This document shows positions 7,936 to 17,982 of a stretch of 64,000 bases of DNA, one piece after another. Both the position numbers and the translations under genes were made by a program. The stretch lies in NCBI RefSeq assembly GCF_044385915.1, contig NZ_JBISCC010000120.1:221485-285484 (forward strand), in the 5' to 3' direction. The DNA comes from Thalassobellus citreus. Its GTDB lineage: Bacteria; Bacteroidota; Bacteroidia; Flavobacteriales; Flavobacteriaceae. How positions within the stretch are numbered: the stretch's first letter is position 1; each line of letters starts with the position of its first letter. Under the pieces are notes generated by a model. It worked only from the letters and a program-made list of their open reading frames with translations. It made no database searches and was not told where the DNA came from.

Positions 7936-10287
7936 ATGAACAAAATAGCAAGCTACATAAAACGCCATAAAAAAAAATCGGTAATCATAACCATCCTTGT
8001 GATTGCCTATTACTTTTGTTTACCTAACCCCTTATTTAAAGATCCTACAGCAACTGTAATAACAAGTGCAAATGACGAACTTTTGGGCGCACAAATAGCT
8101 TCAGATGGACAGTGGCGATTTCCACATAATGATAGTGTTCCAGAGAAATTTAAAACCTGCATTATTCAATTTGAAGATGAATATTTTTATAAACACCCAG
8201 GATTTAATCCTATTTCAATATTTAAAGCTTTAAGAGATAATTTAAAATCTGAAGGTATAAAACGAGGAGGTAGCACATTAACACAACAGGTGATTCGCTT
8301 ATCTAGAAAAGGGCAAAAAAGATCATATTTTGAAAAACTAAAAGAACTTATTCTAGCCACACGATTAGAGTTTCGAACATCAAAAGAAAAAATATTAGCA
8401 TATTATAGTAGTAATGCGCCTTTTGGAGGTAATGTTGTGGGTATTGATGCTGCTTCATGGCGTTATTTTAATAGAAATGCTAACGAATTATCTTGGGCAG
8501 AAAGTGCCACCTTAGCTGTTTTACCCAATGCTCCTAGTTTAATTTACCCAGGTAAAAACCAAGAACGATTATTACAAAAACGGAACAGACTTCTTAAAAA
8601 ATTATTTGCTAATCAAATTATAGATTCGCTTACTTATAACTTATCTGTTATGGAAGGTTTACCACAAAAACCTTATCCGTTACCACAAACAACACCTCAT
8701 TTATTGCAAAAAATAGTACAATTAAATAACGGGGAACGCATACAAACAACTATTGATTCTAAACTTCAAAAACGGGTTAATTTTATTGTTAAAAATCATT
8801 ATAACCAATTAAGTCAGAATGAAATTTATAATGCAGCGGTTTTAGTTTTAAACGTAAAAACACGGCAGGTTTTAGCTTATGTAGGCAATACCCCTACCGA
8901 TAAAGCGCATCAAAAAGATGTAGATATTATTAATAAACCCCGAAGCACAGGCAGTATTTTAAAACCTTTTCTATATGCTGCTATGTTAGATGCTGGCGAT
9001 TTATTACCCAATACGTTAGTTACCGATATACCTACCCAATTTGGAAGTTACAACCCGGAAAATTATAATAAAACCTACGATGGTGCTGTACCTGCTAGTC
9101 GCGCTTTATCACGATCTTTAAATGTACCTGCTGTACGCATGTTACAAACATTTGGATTAGACAGGTTTCACCACTACCTAAAAACATTGCGTCTTAAAGA
9201 TTTAAAATATAACGCCAATCATTATGGGTTATCACTAATTCTTGGTGGTGCCGAAAGTAATTTATGGGATTTATGTAAAAGTTATACCGCGTTTTCTTCA
9301 ACTTTAAATCATTATTCTGAAACTTCTAGTGAGTATTTTTCAAATGAATTTTGTGAACCTACTTTTTTAGCTTCAAAACATATGGACTTCGGAAAAAAGA
9401 CAAGTGACAAAACCTTATTTGATGCCGCTTCTATTTATTTAACTTACGAAAGTTTAAAAGAAGTAAACAGACCTGAAAGCGATGAAAGTTGGGAGTTTTT
9501 TGATGGCTCTAAGCAAATTGCTTGGAAAACAGGCACCAGTTTTGGATTTCGTGATGCATGGGCTATTGGAAGCACCAAAGATTATGTAGTAGGCGTTTGG
9601 GTAGGTAATGCCGATGGAGAAGGTCGTCCAGGACTTGTTGGCGTGCAAACTGCTGCTCCCATTTTATTTGATGTGTTCAATTTGTTACCAAACAGCGATT
9701 GGTTTTCAAAACCTTTTGATGACATGCAAGAAGTATCTATCTGTAAAAAAAGTGGCTATAGAGCATCTCAAAACTGTGATGATGTGGAAACTAAATACAT
9801 TCAAATTAGTGGGTTAAAAACAAAACCTTGCCCTTATCATATTCTTGTGCATTTAGATAAAACAGAAACATTTCAAGTAAATTCTTCATGCGAAGACATT
9901 AATAACATAAAGCATAAATCATGGTTTGTACTCCCTCCATTAATGGCTTATTATTACAAAACTAAAAATCCGTTTTATAAACCATTACCTAAATTTAGAA
10001 GTGATTGTTTAGGAGAAAACGGAGTGTCTATTGAATTTATTTATCCCAAGGAAAATAACAGTATTTTTTTGCCCAAAGACTTTGATGGAAAAACAAACGA
10101 CCTCATTTTAAAAATAGCGCATTCAAAACCTGAAAGTACGGTGTTTTGGTATGTAGATGAAACATTTATTGGCAGCACTAAAGACATTCATGAGTTAGCT
10201 ATAATTCCTAAAACAGGTAAGCACCTAATTACAGTTGTTGATGAATTTGGTAATGAGGCCAAACGATGGGTTACAATTTCTGAATAA
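7936..10287 (+). CDS. pbpC: Penicillin-binding protein 1C
   Basis: 783-residue bifunctional peptidoglycan synthase. One N-terminal membrane anchor (about residues 15-30) is followed by a GT51 glycosyltransferase domain (EDEYFYKHPG at 80-89, GGSTLTQQ at 111-118). The transpeptidase domain has nucleophile Ser340 in SILK, an SLN-type motif (SRSLN) and KTG at 531-533. The C-terminus matches the PBP1C-specific beta-domain (BiPBP_C), separating it from PBP1A/1B. In many genomes pbpC directly follows an A2M gene. The pairing is kept here but stretched by inserted repeats and genes. The start follows repeat C, and no clear Shine-Dalgarno is visible, as is normal in this phylum. Confidence 0.93.
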   Translation: MNKIASYIKRHKKKSVIITILVIAYYFCLPNPLFKDPTATVITSANDELLGAQIASDGQWRFPHNDSVPEKFKTCIIQFEDEYFYKHPGFNPISIFKALRDNLKSEGIKRGGSTLTQQVIRLSRKGQKRSYFEKLKELILATRLEFRTSKEKILAYYSSNAPFGGNVVGIDAASWRYFNRNANELSWAESATLAVLPNAPSLIYPGKNQERLLQKRNRLLKKLFANQIIDSLTYNLSVMEGLPQKPYPLPQTTPHLLQKIVQLNNGERIQTTIDSKLQKRVNFIVKNHYNQLSQNEIYNAAVLVLNVKTRQVLAYVGNTPTDKAHQKDVDIINKPRSTGSILKPFLYAAMLDAGDLLPNTLVTDIPTQFGSYNPENYNKTYDGAVPASRALSRSLNVPAVRMLQTFGLDRFHHYLKTLRLKDLKYNANHYGLSLILGGAESNLWDLCKSYTAFSSTLNHYSETSSEYFSNEFCEPTFLASKHMDFGKKTSDKTLFDAASIYLTYESLKEVNRPESDESWEFFDGSKQIAWKTGTSFGFRDAWAIGSTKDYVVGVWVGNADGEGRPGLVGVQTAAPILFDVFNLLPNSDWFSKPFDDMQEVSICKKSGYRASQNCDDVETKYIQISGLKTKPCPYHILVHLDKTETFQVNSSCEDINNIKHKSWFVLPPLMAYYYKTKNPFYKPLPKFRSDCLGENGVSIEFIYPKENNSIFLPKDFDGKTNDLILKIAHSKPESTVFWYVDETFIGSTKDIHELAIIPKTGKHLITVVDEFGNEAKRWVTISE

Positions 10288-10333
10288 CCCCAAAACAATC
10301 ATTAATTCAGGTTTTAATAAACCCTAAAATGTA

Positions 10334-10364
10334 TTTGATTTTCTTAAAAATACATGTATTTTTG
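10334..10364 (+). promoter_or_regulatory. Promoter for the GEVED/T9SS protein
   Basis: TTTG at 10334-10337 and TATTTTTG at 10357-10364 are separated by 19 bases, a close match to the Bacteroidota consensus. The expected leader is about 80 nt. Confidence 0.55.
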
Positions 10365-10453
10365 TTAAACCTAAACTATTTTAAGACCCAAATCTTAAAA
10401 AACAATGATTTTAACTTAAATCAACAGTTAGATTCATTCTCTCAGACCTAACA

Positions 10454-13400
10454 ATGAAAAAACCCTACAGCTTACTCAACTCTATACTTACTGTTTTATT
10501 TATTTCTTTTAGTATTAATTTTGCTTGTGCACAGCATTGTATCTCTAGTTTTGGTGATCCAACTCAATTTCATATAAATAGAGTTCAATTAAACACTATT
10601 AATAACTCTTCTACTTATATAAGTACATCAAATAGCTATTCAGATTTCACAGCAATTTCAACTGATTTACAAATAGGACAAACATATAACTTAACAATTC
10701 ACAACGAAATAACTAATTCTTGGGATGAAGCAGGATATGGTGTATGGATTGATTATAATAATGATGGTGATTTTGATGATAGTAATGAAACAATCTGGAC
10801 CTCTAATACTTCAAATATATCGCCACAAAATACGTCTTTTACCGTTCCTTTAACTGCAACATTAGGAAATTTAAGATTAAGAATAAATATGGTAAGCTGG
10901 TGGAACAATCCTCCTGCTTGTGTTACTTCCTCTAATAATGGAGAAACTGAAGACTATATCGTTAATTTAATTCCACCTCCAAACCCTTTTCCTCAAGATG
11001 ATGATATATCTGTATTAGTTAATAGTACTTCAAACCAAATAAATGTTGGCACAAATGATATTATTGGCACCGATGGAGGAGATTTAGATGATTTTACTAT
11101 CCAAACATCTCCTGGTAATGGTACTGTAACCGAAGTTTCTGATGGCATTTTTGCATATACACCTAACACAAATTATTTAGGCTCAGACAGTTTTACTTAT
11201 AATATATGTGATACCAACGGAGATTGTTCAACAGCTACAGTTAATATAAGTGTGACATACGGACAATGCACTCCAACTTCAAATTCGAATGGCACTAACT
11301 ACATTACCAATGTAAATCTAGTTGGAGAAACAACTTTAAATAATACTTCTGGAGATAATGGAGGTTATCAAGATTTCTCTCCAACAGTAGCTGCTTTAGA
11401 TTTATTTCCTAATGAAACTTATACTGCATCAATTTCTGTAATGGGAAGCAATATGGGTTGGGATATTTATATAGATTATAATCACGATGGCGACTTTACC
11501 GATACTGATGAAAAAGTTGCTGATACTGCAGGAGAAAGTACTGGAAACTTAACATTTACTGTACCAGCAGGTGTTACAACAGGTAAAACCATAATGCGAG
11601 TTGGAGCTAGAAAATATTGGGCTTCTACAGCCCCTTGTGGTAATTTATATTCTCAACCAGAAGAATTTGAAGATTATCTTATAGATATAAAGGTTGACCC
11701 AAGTACTCTTGACCCAAATGCCCTAATAAATGTTTCAGGAAATGGAAATGAAATTCTTAATGGGGCTTTGAGCTCTTCAATATCAAACGATACAAATTTT
11801 AGTTCTGTAGATACATACGGTACAACAAAAACAAAAACATTTACCATAACAAATAATGGATTATCAAATTTAGTTTTAAACGGAAGTCCTATAGTAAATT
11901 TCACTATAGCATCAACAGAATTTACAGTTTCTCAACAACCTTTAACTACCTCATTAGCATACGGAGAATCTACTACTTTTACAATAAGTTTCAATCCTAC
12001 TTCCATTGGAATTAAACAAGCTACCATAACAATTTCAAATAACGATACAGATCAAAATCCATATACCTTTTTAATAGAAGGGGAAGGAACACAAACGTTT
12101 CCTGATACTGACGGAGACGGTGTTCCTGATAATATTGATGAAGATGATGATAATGATGGGCTACTAGATTCATTTGAAGATTCATCATGTAAAACGTTTC
12201 CTAATACATCTGTTTCTAAAATAGTTTTCTTAAACGAAAATTTTGGTGCTGGTACAAACAGAATACTTATTAACGGTAATTTTAATGGTGCAAGTTCTAC
12301 GTATTGTTACGAAGACGGCACTGGTAGCTTATGTACAGGAGATAGTGGTTCTCCAGACTTAAATAATGGTGAATACACGGTATATTATAATGCAGGTATA
12401 GATGTAGCAAGCTACTCTCCCTTTTTTTGGTATCAAGGCGGAGACCATACAGGAAATACTAATGGAAGAATGGCTATCTTCAATGCCGATGAAAATCCTG
12501 GAACTTTTTATGAAGCAGAGATTTATGGTGTTAAGCCAAACATTGACATTACTTATGGATTTGCTGCAATTAATTTAGATGCAGTAAACAATGGCGTAAA
12601 GCCCGAAATTTTAATGGAAATATTAGACCCAAATGGAAATGTTATTTCATCTACATTATCAGGCCCGTTACCTACTACTGGACCAAGTGGTGATTGGGTA
12701 CAAGTTGAAACAACCTTTAACACAACATATACTCAATTTACAGTAAAATTAAGCAACGCCCAAGCAGGAGGAAATGGAAACGACCTTGCTATTGATGATA
12801 TTTACGTAGTGCAATATTTCTGTGATTTTGATGGTGATGGCATTGCAGATACTATTGACTTAGACAATGATAATGATGGTATTCCAAATGTAGTTGAATT
12901 AGGATTATTAGACACAGATAAAGATGCTACACTATTAGGAACAGGCTGGATAGATGCAAATTCAAATGGCGTACATGACTCTTATGAATCAGGTGCTGCT
13001 ACAATTGATTCTGACGGCGACAACATTCCTGATTACATTGACTTAGATTCTGATAATGATGGTATTTTTGATACTGTAGAATATGATGGCTATGGAGATG
13101 TAGATATATCTGGCAATGGTTTTGGAAATGGAACAGATATAAGTTCTGGAATAGATAATGATGATTTAGATGGTGATGGTATATTATCCATAATTGACAA
13201 CAATGATACAGATGCCGATGGTAATGACCATGGTAGTAGTGCATATAACACTCCTTTAGATTCTGACGGTGATACAATTCCCGATTATTTAGATATACAT
13301 AATGATATAACAGGAATTGATGATATTGACACAACAATCTATACTTCCTATGATGCAAATAATGATGGCATCATTGATGGAAATACAGATATCGATTTAG

Positions 13401-15955
13401 ATGGTATTTTAGATACTTTTGACACAGACACAAACACTTACGGATCACCAAGAGATTTAGATGATAAATACACCTTATTTTTTGATGGCCGTAATGATTA
13501 CGTAGAAGACTCTTCTGTAATTGATGGTTGGGCAAATGGTACAATAATGGCTTGGATTAAAATAGCAGCTGGAGCAACTGGAGATAGATATATTATAGGT
13601 CAAGATAATTTCTATTTAATGATTAACAATGGTGGTAATTTAACTGCTCTAGCAAATGGAACAACCTTAACAAGTTCTGCAACACTATCAACAAACATAT
13701 GGATTCATGTAGCGGCTTCTTATAATAGTACCACTGGAGCATTTTCATTATATCTTAATGGAGAAGAAATAAACACAGTTGGTATTTCAGGAAGTTTACC
13801 TTCAGACACATCTAGCTTAACCATAGGTAGAACTCCAGATACAGATAGCAATTATTTTGAAGGTGATATTGATGAAGTACGTATTTTTAATGAAAGTTTA
13901 TCTGAAGGTGAAATTCAAAAAATGGTCTACCAAGAGTTAGATGAAAATCAAAATTTTAATCAAGGTAAAATAATCCCAAAAGATATATCAACATCATTAA
14001 ATTCATCTTTAATCCGTTATTTTAAAATGGATAGTTATAAAGATGATATTTTAGATAACAAAACAACAACAGCTATAGACGAAGGAACTGGAGCTAAAAT
14101 TTATAACATAAAAGACATCTATTACCAAACCGCACCACTTCCTTATGAAACAACTAAAGATGGAGATTGGTCTAACCAATCAAGTTGGCTACATGGAGAT
14201 GTTTGGGATATTCACAACGAATCGACCAATAAAGATTGGTCTATTGTAAACATTAAAAACAATATTACAACATCAAATACGCATACTACTTTAGGCTTAA
14301 TTATAGACAGCAGTAAAAAATTAGAAATAAATAATGATGTAGAACTTAAAAACACTTGGTACATAAGTTTAAATGGTGAAATAGATTTACAAGGCGAATC
14401 TCAATTAGTGCAAACTCAAAATAGTTTATTGGTTGCTAATGGAACTTTAGAAAGAGATCAACAAGGTACAGAAAACCTATACACTTACAACTACTGGTCT
14501 TCACCTGTACACACATCTAATCCAAATTCTTCTATTGATGGAGATGAAACTTATACTATAGCTAGTGTTTTAAAAAATGGTGATGACCCTCTTAATCCTA
14601 ATTCCATTTCCTTTATATCTGGATATAACGGTAATAATACTACAAACCCTATTCAAATTTCAGACTATTGGATTTGGAAATTTGATAATAGACTTACTGA
14701 TACATATTCTGAATGGCAACAAGTAAAAAGCACAGGAACGATGCTAGTTGGTGAAGGTTACACTATGAAAGGCCCAGGAACTGGAAGTGTAACTACAGAA
14801 AAAAATTATGTATTTAAAGGCACACCAAATAATGGCGAAATAAGTTTAACCATCAATGCAGGCAATGATTATTTAATTGGTAACCCATACCCTTCTGCTA
14901 TTGACGGAGCTGAATTTTTAAATGACAACCCTCATTTAAATGGCACCCTATATTTTTGGGAACATTATGGAGGAGGGTCTCATATTTTAGCCGAATACCA
15001 AGGCGGATATGGATTATATAATTTTTCTGGAGGCACCCCACCTATAGATGGCAATAAGGCAACTCCAGATTCAGATGTTAGTCAATCTGGTATAGCAATA
15101 AAAATACCTAAACGATATATTCCTGTTGGTCAAGGCTTTTTTGTTACTGCGACTACAACAGGTGATACCAAGTTTGAAAACGATCAAAGAGTTTTTGTAA
15201 CAGAAGCAGGTAATACAAATTCAATCTTCTTAAAAAATTCCAACAAAAAAGAATCTAAAACATCAACTTCAAACTTAGAAGATTTAAGACCTAAAATTAA
15301 AATAAAGTATAAATCTCCAAAAGGATATATTCGCCAACTACTTACAACAGTTGACAAAAAAGCAACAATAGGTTATGATTGGGGTTATGATGGTCTTTTA
15401 ATAGAAGACAACACCGAAGATATGTATTGGAAAATTATGAATAATAATTATATCATTCAAGGAATTGATACCATTACAGATACCACAACACTACCTATTA
15501 GTGTAAAAACAAAAGAAGGAGGTTTAATAGAAATAAGTATCGCCTCTTTAGAAAATGTAGCAGATGATGTTAAATTGTATTTAAAAGATAATGACACCTT
15601 TCATGACTTAAGAGCATCAAACTATATTACAACTGCTAAATCAGGAATAACTAATGATCGTTTTGAAATTGTTTTTACTAAAAAAATATTATCTGTTACA
15701 GATGTAATTTCACAAGACTTTTTCACGCTATTTTATAATAAATCAAATGCTTCATTAACTATCGACAATTTAAAAAATAAACAACTTCAATGCATTTCTG
15801 CAATAAATATGTTAGGTCAAAAAGTATTTGAAAAAGAATTAAATACTATTGAAAGACACATTACAATTCCTATAAACATAACTACAGGAGTTTATGTATT
15901 TATTATAAAAACGAATACGTTTAGCGAGTCTAAAAATATGATTATAACTCATTAA
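10454..15955 (+). CDS. Giant secreted GEVED/LamG protein with T9SS sorting domain
   Basis: 1833 residues with a cleavable signal peptide ending near CAQ (about 27). In order: GEVED domain (about 60-175, ending EDYIVNL), a cadherin/Ig-like repeat with NDI and YTP signatures (about 180-270), a second GEVED domain (to about 415), a choice-of-anchor D-type beta domain (about 460-550), calcium-binding thrombospondin type 3 repeats rich in DxDGDG (about 550-1000), a LamG/concanavalin-like domain (about 1010-1155), and a C-terminal T9SS type A sorting domain (NMLGQKVFE...GVYVFIIKT). It is predicted to be exported by the type IX system and displayed on the surface, probably as an adhesin or carbohydrate-binding protein. 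Its ligand is unknown. Confidence 0.88.
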   Translation: MKKPYSLLNSILTVLFISFSINFACAQHCISSFGDPTQFHINRVQLNTINNSSTYISTSNSYSDFTAISTDLQIGQTYNLTIHNEITNSWDEAGYGVWIDYNNDGDFDDSNETIWTSNTSNISPQNTSFTVPLTATLGNLRLRINMVSWWNNPPACVTSSNNGETEDYIVNLIPPPNPFPQDDDISVLVNSTSNQINVGTNDIIGTDGGDLDDFTIQTSPGNGTVTEVSDGIFAYTPNTNYLGSDSFTYNICDTNGDCSTATVNISVTYGQCTPTSNSNGTNYITNVNLVGETTLNNTSGDNGGYQDFSPTVAALDLFPNETYTASISVMGSNMGWDIYIDYNHDGDFTDTDEKVADTAGESTGNLTFTVPAGVTTGKTIMRVGARKYWASTAPCGNLYSQPEEFEDYLIDIKVDPSTLDPNALINVSGNGNEILNGALSSSISNDTNFSSVDTYGTTKTKTFTITNNGLSNLVLNGSPIVNFTIASTEFTVSQQPLTTSLAYGESTTFTISFNPTSIGIKQATITISNNDTDQNPYTFLIEGEGTQTFPDTDGDGVPDNIDEDDDNDGLLDSFEDSSCKTFPNTSVSKIVFLNENFGAGTNRILINGNFNGASSTYCYEDGTGSLCTGDSGSPDLNNGEYTVYYNAGIDVASYSPFFWYQGGDHTGNTNGRMAIFNADENPGTFYEAEIYGVKPNIDITYGFAAINLDAVNNGVKPEILMEILDPNGNVISSTLSGPLPTTGPSGDWVQVETTFNTTYTQFTVKLSNAQAGGNGNDLAIDDIYVVQYFCDFDGDGIADTIDLDNDNDGIPNVVELGLLDTDKDATLLGTGWIDANSNGVHDSYESGAATIDSDGDNIPDYIDLDSDNDGIFDTVEYDGYGDVDISGNGFGNGTDISSGIDNDDLDGDGILSIIDNNDTDADGNDHGSSAYNTPLDSDGDTIPDYLDIHNDITGIDDIDTTIYTSYDANNDGIIDGNTDIDLDGILDTFDTDTNTYGSPRDLDDKYTLFFDGRNDYVEDSSVIDGWANGTIMAWIKIAAGATGDRYIIGQDNFYLMINNGGNLTALANGTTLTSSATLSTNIWIHVAASYNSTTGAFSLYLNGEEINTVGISGSLPSDTSSLTIGRTPDTDSNYFEGDIDEVRIFNESLSEGEIQKMVYQELDENQNFNQGKIIPKDISTSLNSSLIRYFKMDSYKDDILDNKTTTAIDEGTGAKIYNIKDIYYQTAPLPYETTKDGDWSNQSSWLHGDVWDIHNESTNKDWSIVNIKNNITTSNTHTTLGLIIDSSKKLEINNDVELKNTWYISLNGEIDLQGESQLVQTQNSLLVANGTLERDQQGTENLYTYNYWSSPVHTSNPNSSIDGDETYTIASVLKNGDDPLNPNSISFISGYNGNNTTNPIQISDYWIWKFDNRLTDTYSEWQQVKSTGTMLVGEGYTMKGPGTGSVTTEKNYVFKGTPNNGEISLTINAGNDYLIGNPYPSAIDGAEFLNDNPHLNGTLYFWEHYGGGSHILAEYQGGYGLYNFSGGTPPIDGNKATPDSDVSQSGIAIKIPKRYIPVGQGFFVTATTTGDTKFENDQRVFVTEAGNTNSIFLKNSNKKESKTSTSNLEDLRPKIKIKYKSPKGYIRQLLTTVDKKATIGYDWGYDGLLIEDNTEDMYWKIMNNNYIIQGIDTITDTTTLPISVKTKEGGLIEISIASLENVADDVKLYLKDNDTFHDLRASNYITTAKSGITNDRFEIVFTKKILSVTDVISQDFFTLFYNKSNASLTIDNLKNKQLQCISAINMLGQKVFEKELNTIERHITIPINITTGVYVFIIKTNTFSESKNMIITH

Positions 15956-15989
15956 ACAATGATAATGTACTTAATATATATTAAAAAAA

Positions 15990-16898
15990 CTACTTTCTAA
16001 CATACGTTTTCAACATACTATGATCTGATTCAGTAGTATAAAATTTTTCGGTTTTTAAAACTTTTAAATCTTTTGAAACCCATATATGATCTAAAGAAAG
16101 CAAAGGAATATTGTTAAACCAAGTTTCTCTAAAACCATTCCCTTTTTCGTTAAATGCTTGATTAAAATCTTTTTTAAGTTGCTTTAAATAAAAAGATTCA
16201 TAAGGCGTATTAAAATCTCCTAAAACAATGGTGTTCTTATTTTTATTAATACTCTTATTTACAAATGCTAACCCCCATTTTCTAGGGACATCAAAGCTTC
16301 CTGTAACATCAACGGCATAAAAATTAACACCCGATGTTTTAAAATTTATAACTGTTGTACTAAACTTAGATTTATTTTCACTCTCAATAACTATTGGTGT
16401 TTTTGAAAAAATGAATATCTCTCTGTCTGATTTATAAAAATAATAATTAGGATATTTTTGTTTAAATTCTTCACTATCACTTTTTTTAGATTCTACTAAA
16501 ACCATTACATCAGGCAAATGTCCATTTTTATTAAATGCCATTTGAAAATCGTTATCTCTAGAAGCGTTCCAAAAAACTATTTCTAAGTCTGTTTCTTTAA
16601 TATCATCTGGAATATGTAATTTAAAACTTTTACTTAACCATACCAATAATAATATTGAAGCCAGTATTAAATTATAACGTCTCCACTTTTTAGTTAGAAC
16701 AATGGAAATAAATAAAACTATAACAATAATAACAGGTAAAGGAAGTGCATAAAAAATTACAGAAGACAAAAAAGTGCGCTCCTTTATAATAAAATGTACA
16801 GATAATAATGCTACAATAGATACAACATTAATAAACTGTAAAACAAACCTAATAAGTTTAATTATTATCTTAAAGACTTTTCTTTTGCTGCCCACCAC
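15990..16898 (-). CDS. Membrane-anchored endonuclease/exonuclease/phosphatase family protein
   Basis: 302 residues with two or three N-terminal hydrophobic segments (about 10-85) followed by an EEP-fold domain. The visible catalytic signatures are VLVESKK (metal-binding Glu), VLGDFNTP (Asp/Asn pair), SLDHIWVS and the terminal SDHSM. Family members hydrolyse phosphodiester or phosphomonoester bonds in nucleic acids, lipids or proteins; the substrate here is unknown. The chosen start overlaps the upstream YciI gene by 34 bases, suggesting translational coupling, although a later non-ATG start is possible. Confidence 0.82.
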   Translation of the reverse strand: MVGSKRKVFKIIIKLIRFVLQFINVVSIVALLSVHFIIKERTFLSSVIFYALPLPVIIVIVLFISIVLTKKWRRYNLILASILLLVWLSKSFKLHIPDDIKETDLEIVFWNASRDNDFQMAFNKNGHLPDVMVLVESKKSDSEEFKQKYPNYYFYKSDREIFIFSKTPIVIESENKSKFSTTVINFKTSGVNFYAVDVTGSFDVPRKWGLAFVNKSINKNKNTIVLGDFNTPYESFYLKQLKKDFNQAFNEKGNGFRETWFNNIPLLSLDHIWVSKDLKVLKTEKFYTTESDHSMLKTYVRK

Positions 16899-17410
16899 GG
16901 ATGTATTTCAATTTCTAAACGCCCTGCTTTTACCATAGGATCTGCGTGAGCTAAACTATCAGCCATTTTAAGTGTTGGTACGTTATAAATGGTAACCCCT
17001 CTAATATTTCCATCATCACCAAAAGGGCCAGAAATATCGGCATAACCTAAATCATACATTTTCTTTAAATGTGCTAAATGCCCTTTTTGTAATTCTTCAG
17101 CTTCCTCTTCATTTTGACCGCGAATAAGTCCCTTTTTCAAAAACACCATAAAATATTGTTGCATTAAAACAGTATCTTGAGTTTTCTCATCAACATAATC
17201 AAAGGTTTTAAACCCTTTTACTGTTAATGCTTTTTTCTTGTCCTTTATAGATAACTTAATAGGTTCTTTTGTAATATCTGTTAATGAATCTATTACTTTT
17301 TCTAGTTTTTCTATTGCTACGTCTTTAGCGTCTATTACAGGTTCTTTAACCTCTTCTTTACAAGAACAAAAGAAAACTAAAAGTGCTATTGTTAAAACAA
17401 AATTTTTCAT
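16865..17410 (-). CDS. YciI-like domain lipoprotein
   Basis: The likely start is the internal Met whose ATG lies at 17408-17410, because it is followed directly by a lipoprotein signal (NFVLTIALLVFFCSC). The mature part has a coiled, Lys/Glu-rich linker and a YciI/YCII domain: YFMVFLKKGLIRG, HLAHLKKMYDLGYADISGPF and a DPMVKAGRLEIEIHPWW ending. YciI domains are small ferredoxin-like folds with a conserved His-Asp pair and poorly defined function. It is probably co-transcribed with the CYTH gene 20 bases upstream and with the EEP gene that overlaps its end. Confidence 0.8.
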   Translation of the reverse strand: MKNFVLTIALLVFFCSCKEEVKEPVIDAKDVAIEKLEKVIDSLTDITKEPIKLSIKDKKKALTVKGFKTFDYVDEKTQDTVLMQQYFMVFLKKGLIRGQNEEEAEELQKGHLAHLKKMYDLGYADISGPFGDDGNIRGVTIYNVPTLKMADSLAHADPMVKAGRLEIEIHPWWAAKEKSLR

Positions 17411-17430
17411 GTGCCTATAGTATTTGTTTT

Positions 17431-17901
17431 TTATTTCCATGTATTATAAGGGTGCTTACTTAAATATGAATTATAGTATTTTATGTCGCCTGTAACCTCT
17501 TCACCTAACCAATTAGGTTTTTCAAACGTTTCATTTTCATTATTTAATTCAACTTCAGCTATTACTAAACCGTCATTATCTCCAAAAAACGCATCTACTT
17601 CAAAAATATGCTTTCCAACTTTTACTTCATAACGTATTTTATTAATAACACCAAATTCACAAAGTTTTAATAAAGCTTCTATCTCTAAACTACCAACTTC
17701 TTTTTCCCATTCAAAACGCGATAAACCATTACTAGACGACTGTCCTTTAACAGTTATAAAACCCCTATCTCCTTTTAACCTAACACGAACAGTCCTTTCT
17801 TTATGAGAGTTTAAATAACCCTGAACAATTCTCGTTTTTTTAAAAGCTTCTTCTTTATAAATATCAGATTTTACTAAAAATTTTCGTTCTATTTCTATCA
17901 T
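17431..17901 (-). CDS. CYTH domain protein (triphosphate tunnel metalloenzyme)
   Basis: 156 residues forming one CYTH beta-barrel. It opens with the diagnostic ExExK signature (IEIERKFLV), followed by RVRLKGDRGFITVKG and a C-terminal VDAFFGDNDGLVIAEVEL that supplies further acidic and basic residues lining the tunnel. Short bacterial members act on inorganic triphosphate or nucleoside triphosphates, and some are plant-type adenylate cyclase relatives; the substrate is not predictable. It is the first gene of a minus-strand operon and divergent from dinB, with 81 bases between. Confidence 0.9.
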   Translation of the reverse strand: MIEIERKFLVKSDIYKEEAFKKTRIVQGYLNSHKERTVRVRLKGDRGFITVKGQSSSNGLSRFEWEKEVGSLEIEALLKLCEFGVINKIRYEVKVGKHIFEVDAFFGDNDGLVIAEVELNNENETFEKPNWLGEEVTGDIKYYNSYLSKHPYNTWK

Positions 17902-17982
17902 AATTATGAGCCCAAAAACTGGGTTTTCATTAATTTTATTAATTGAGATTCTTGCCTTAACAAGAATGCCTAAATTTACACT

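Noticed and set aside
12999..13358. 119-residue minus-strand frame rich in His and Tyr
   Set aside because: It is the antisense of the Asp/Gly-rich TSP3 repeats of the T9SS protein; composition explains it.
16865..17440. Upstream start of the YciI lipoprotein at 17440
   Set aside because: That start would overlap the CYTH gene and put ten charged residues before the signal peptide; the Met at 17410 gives a standard lipoprotein leader.
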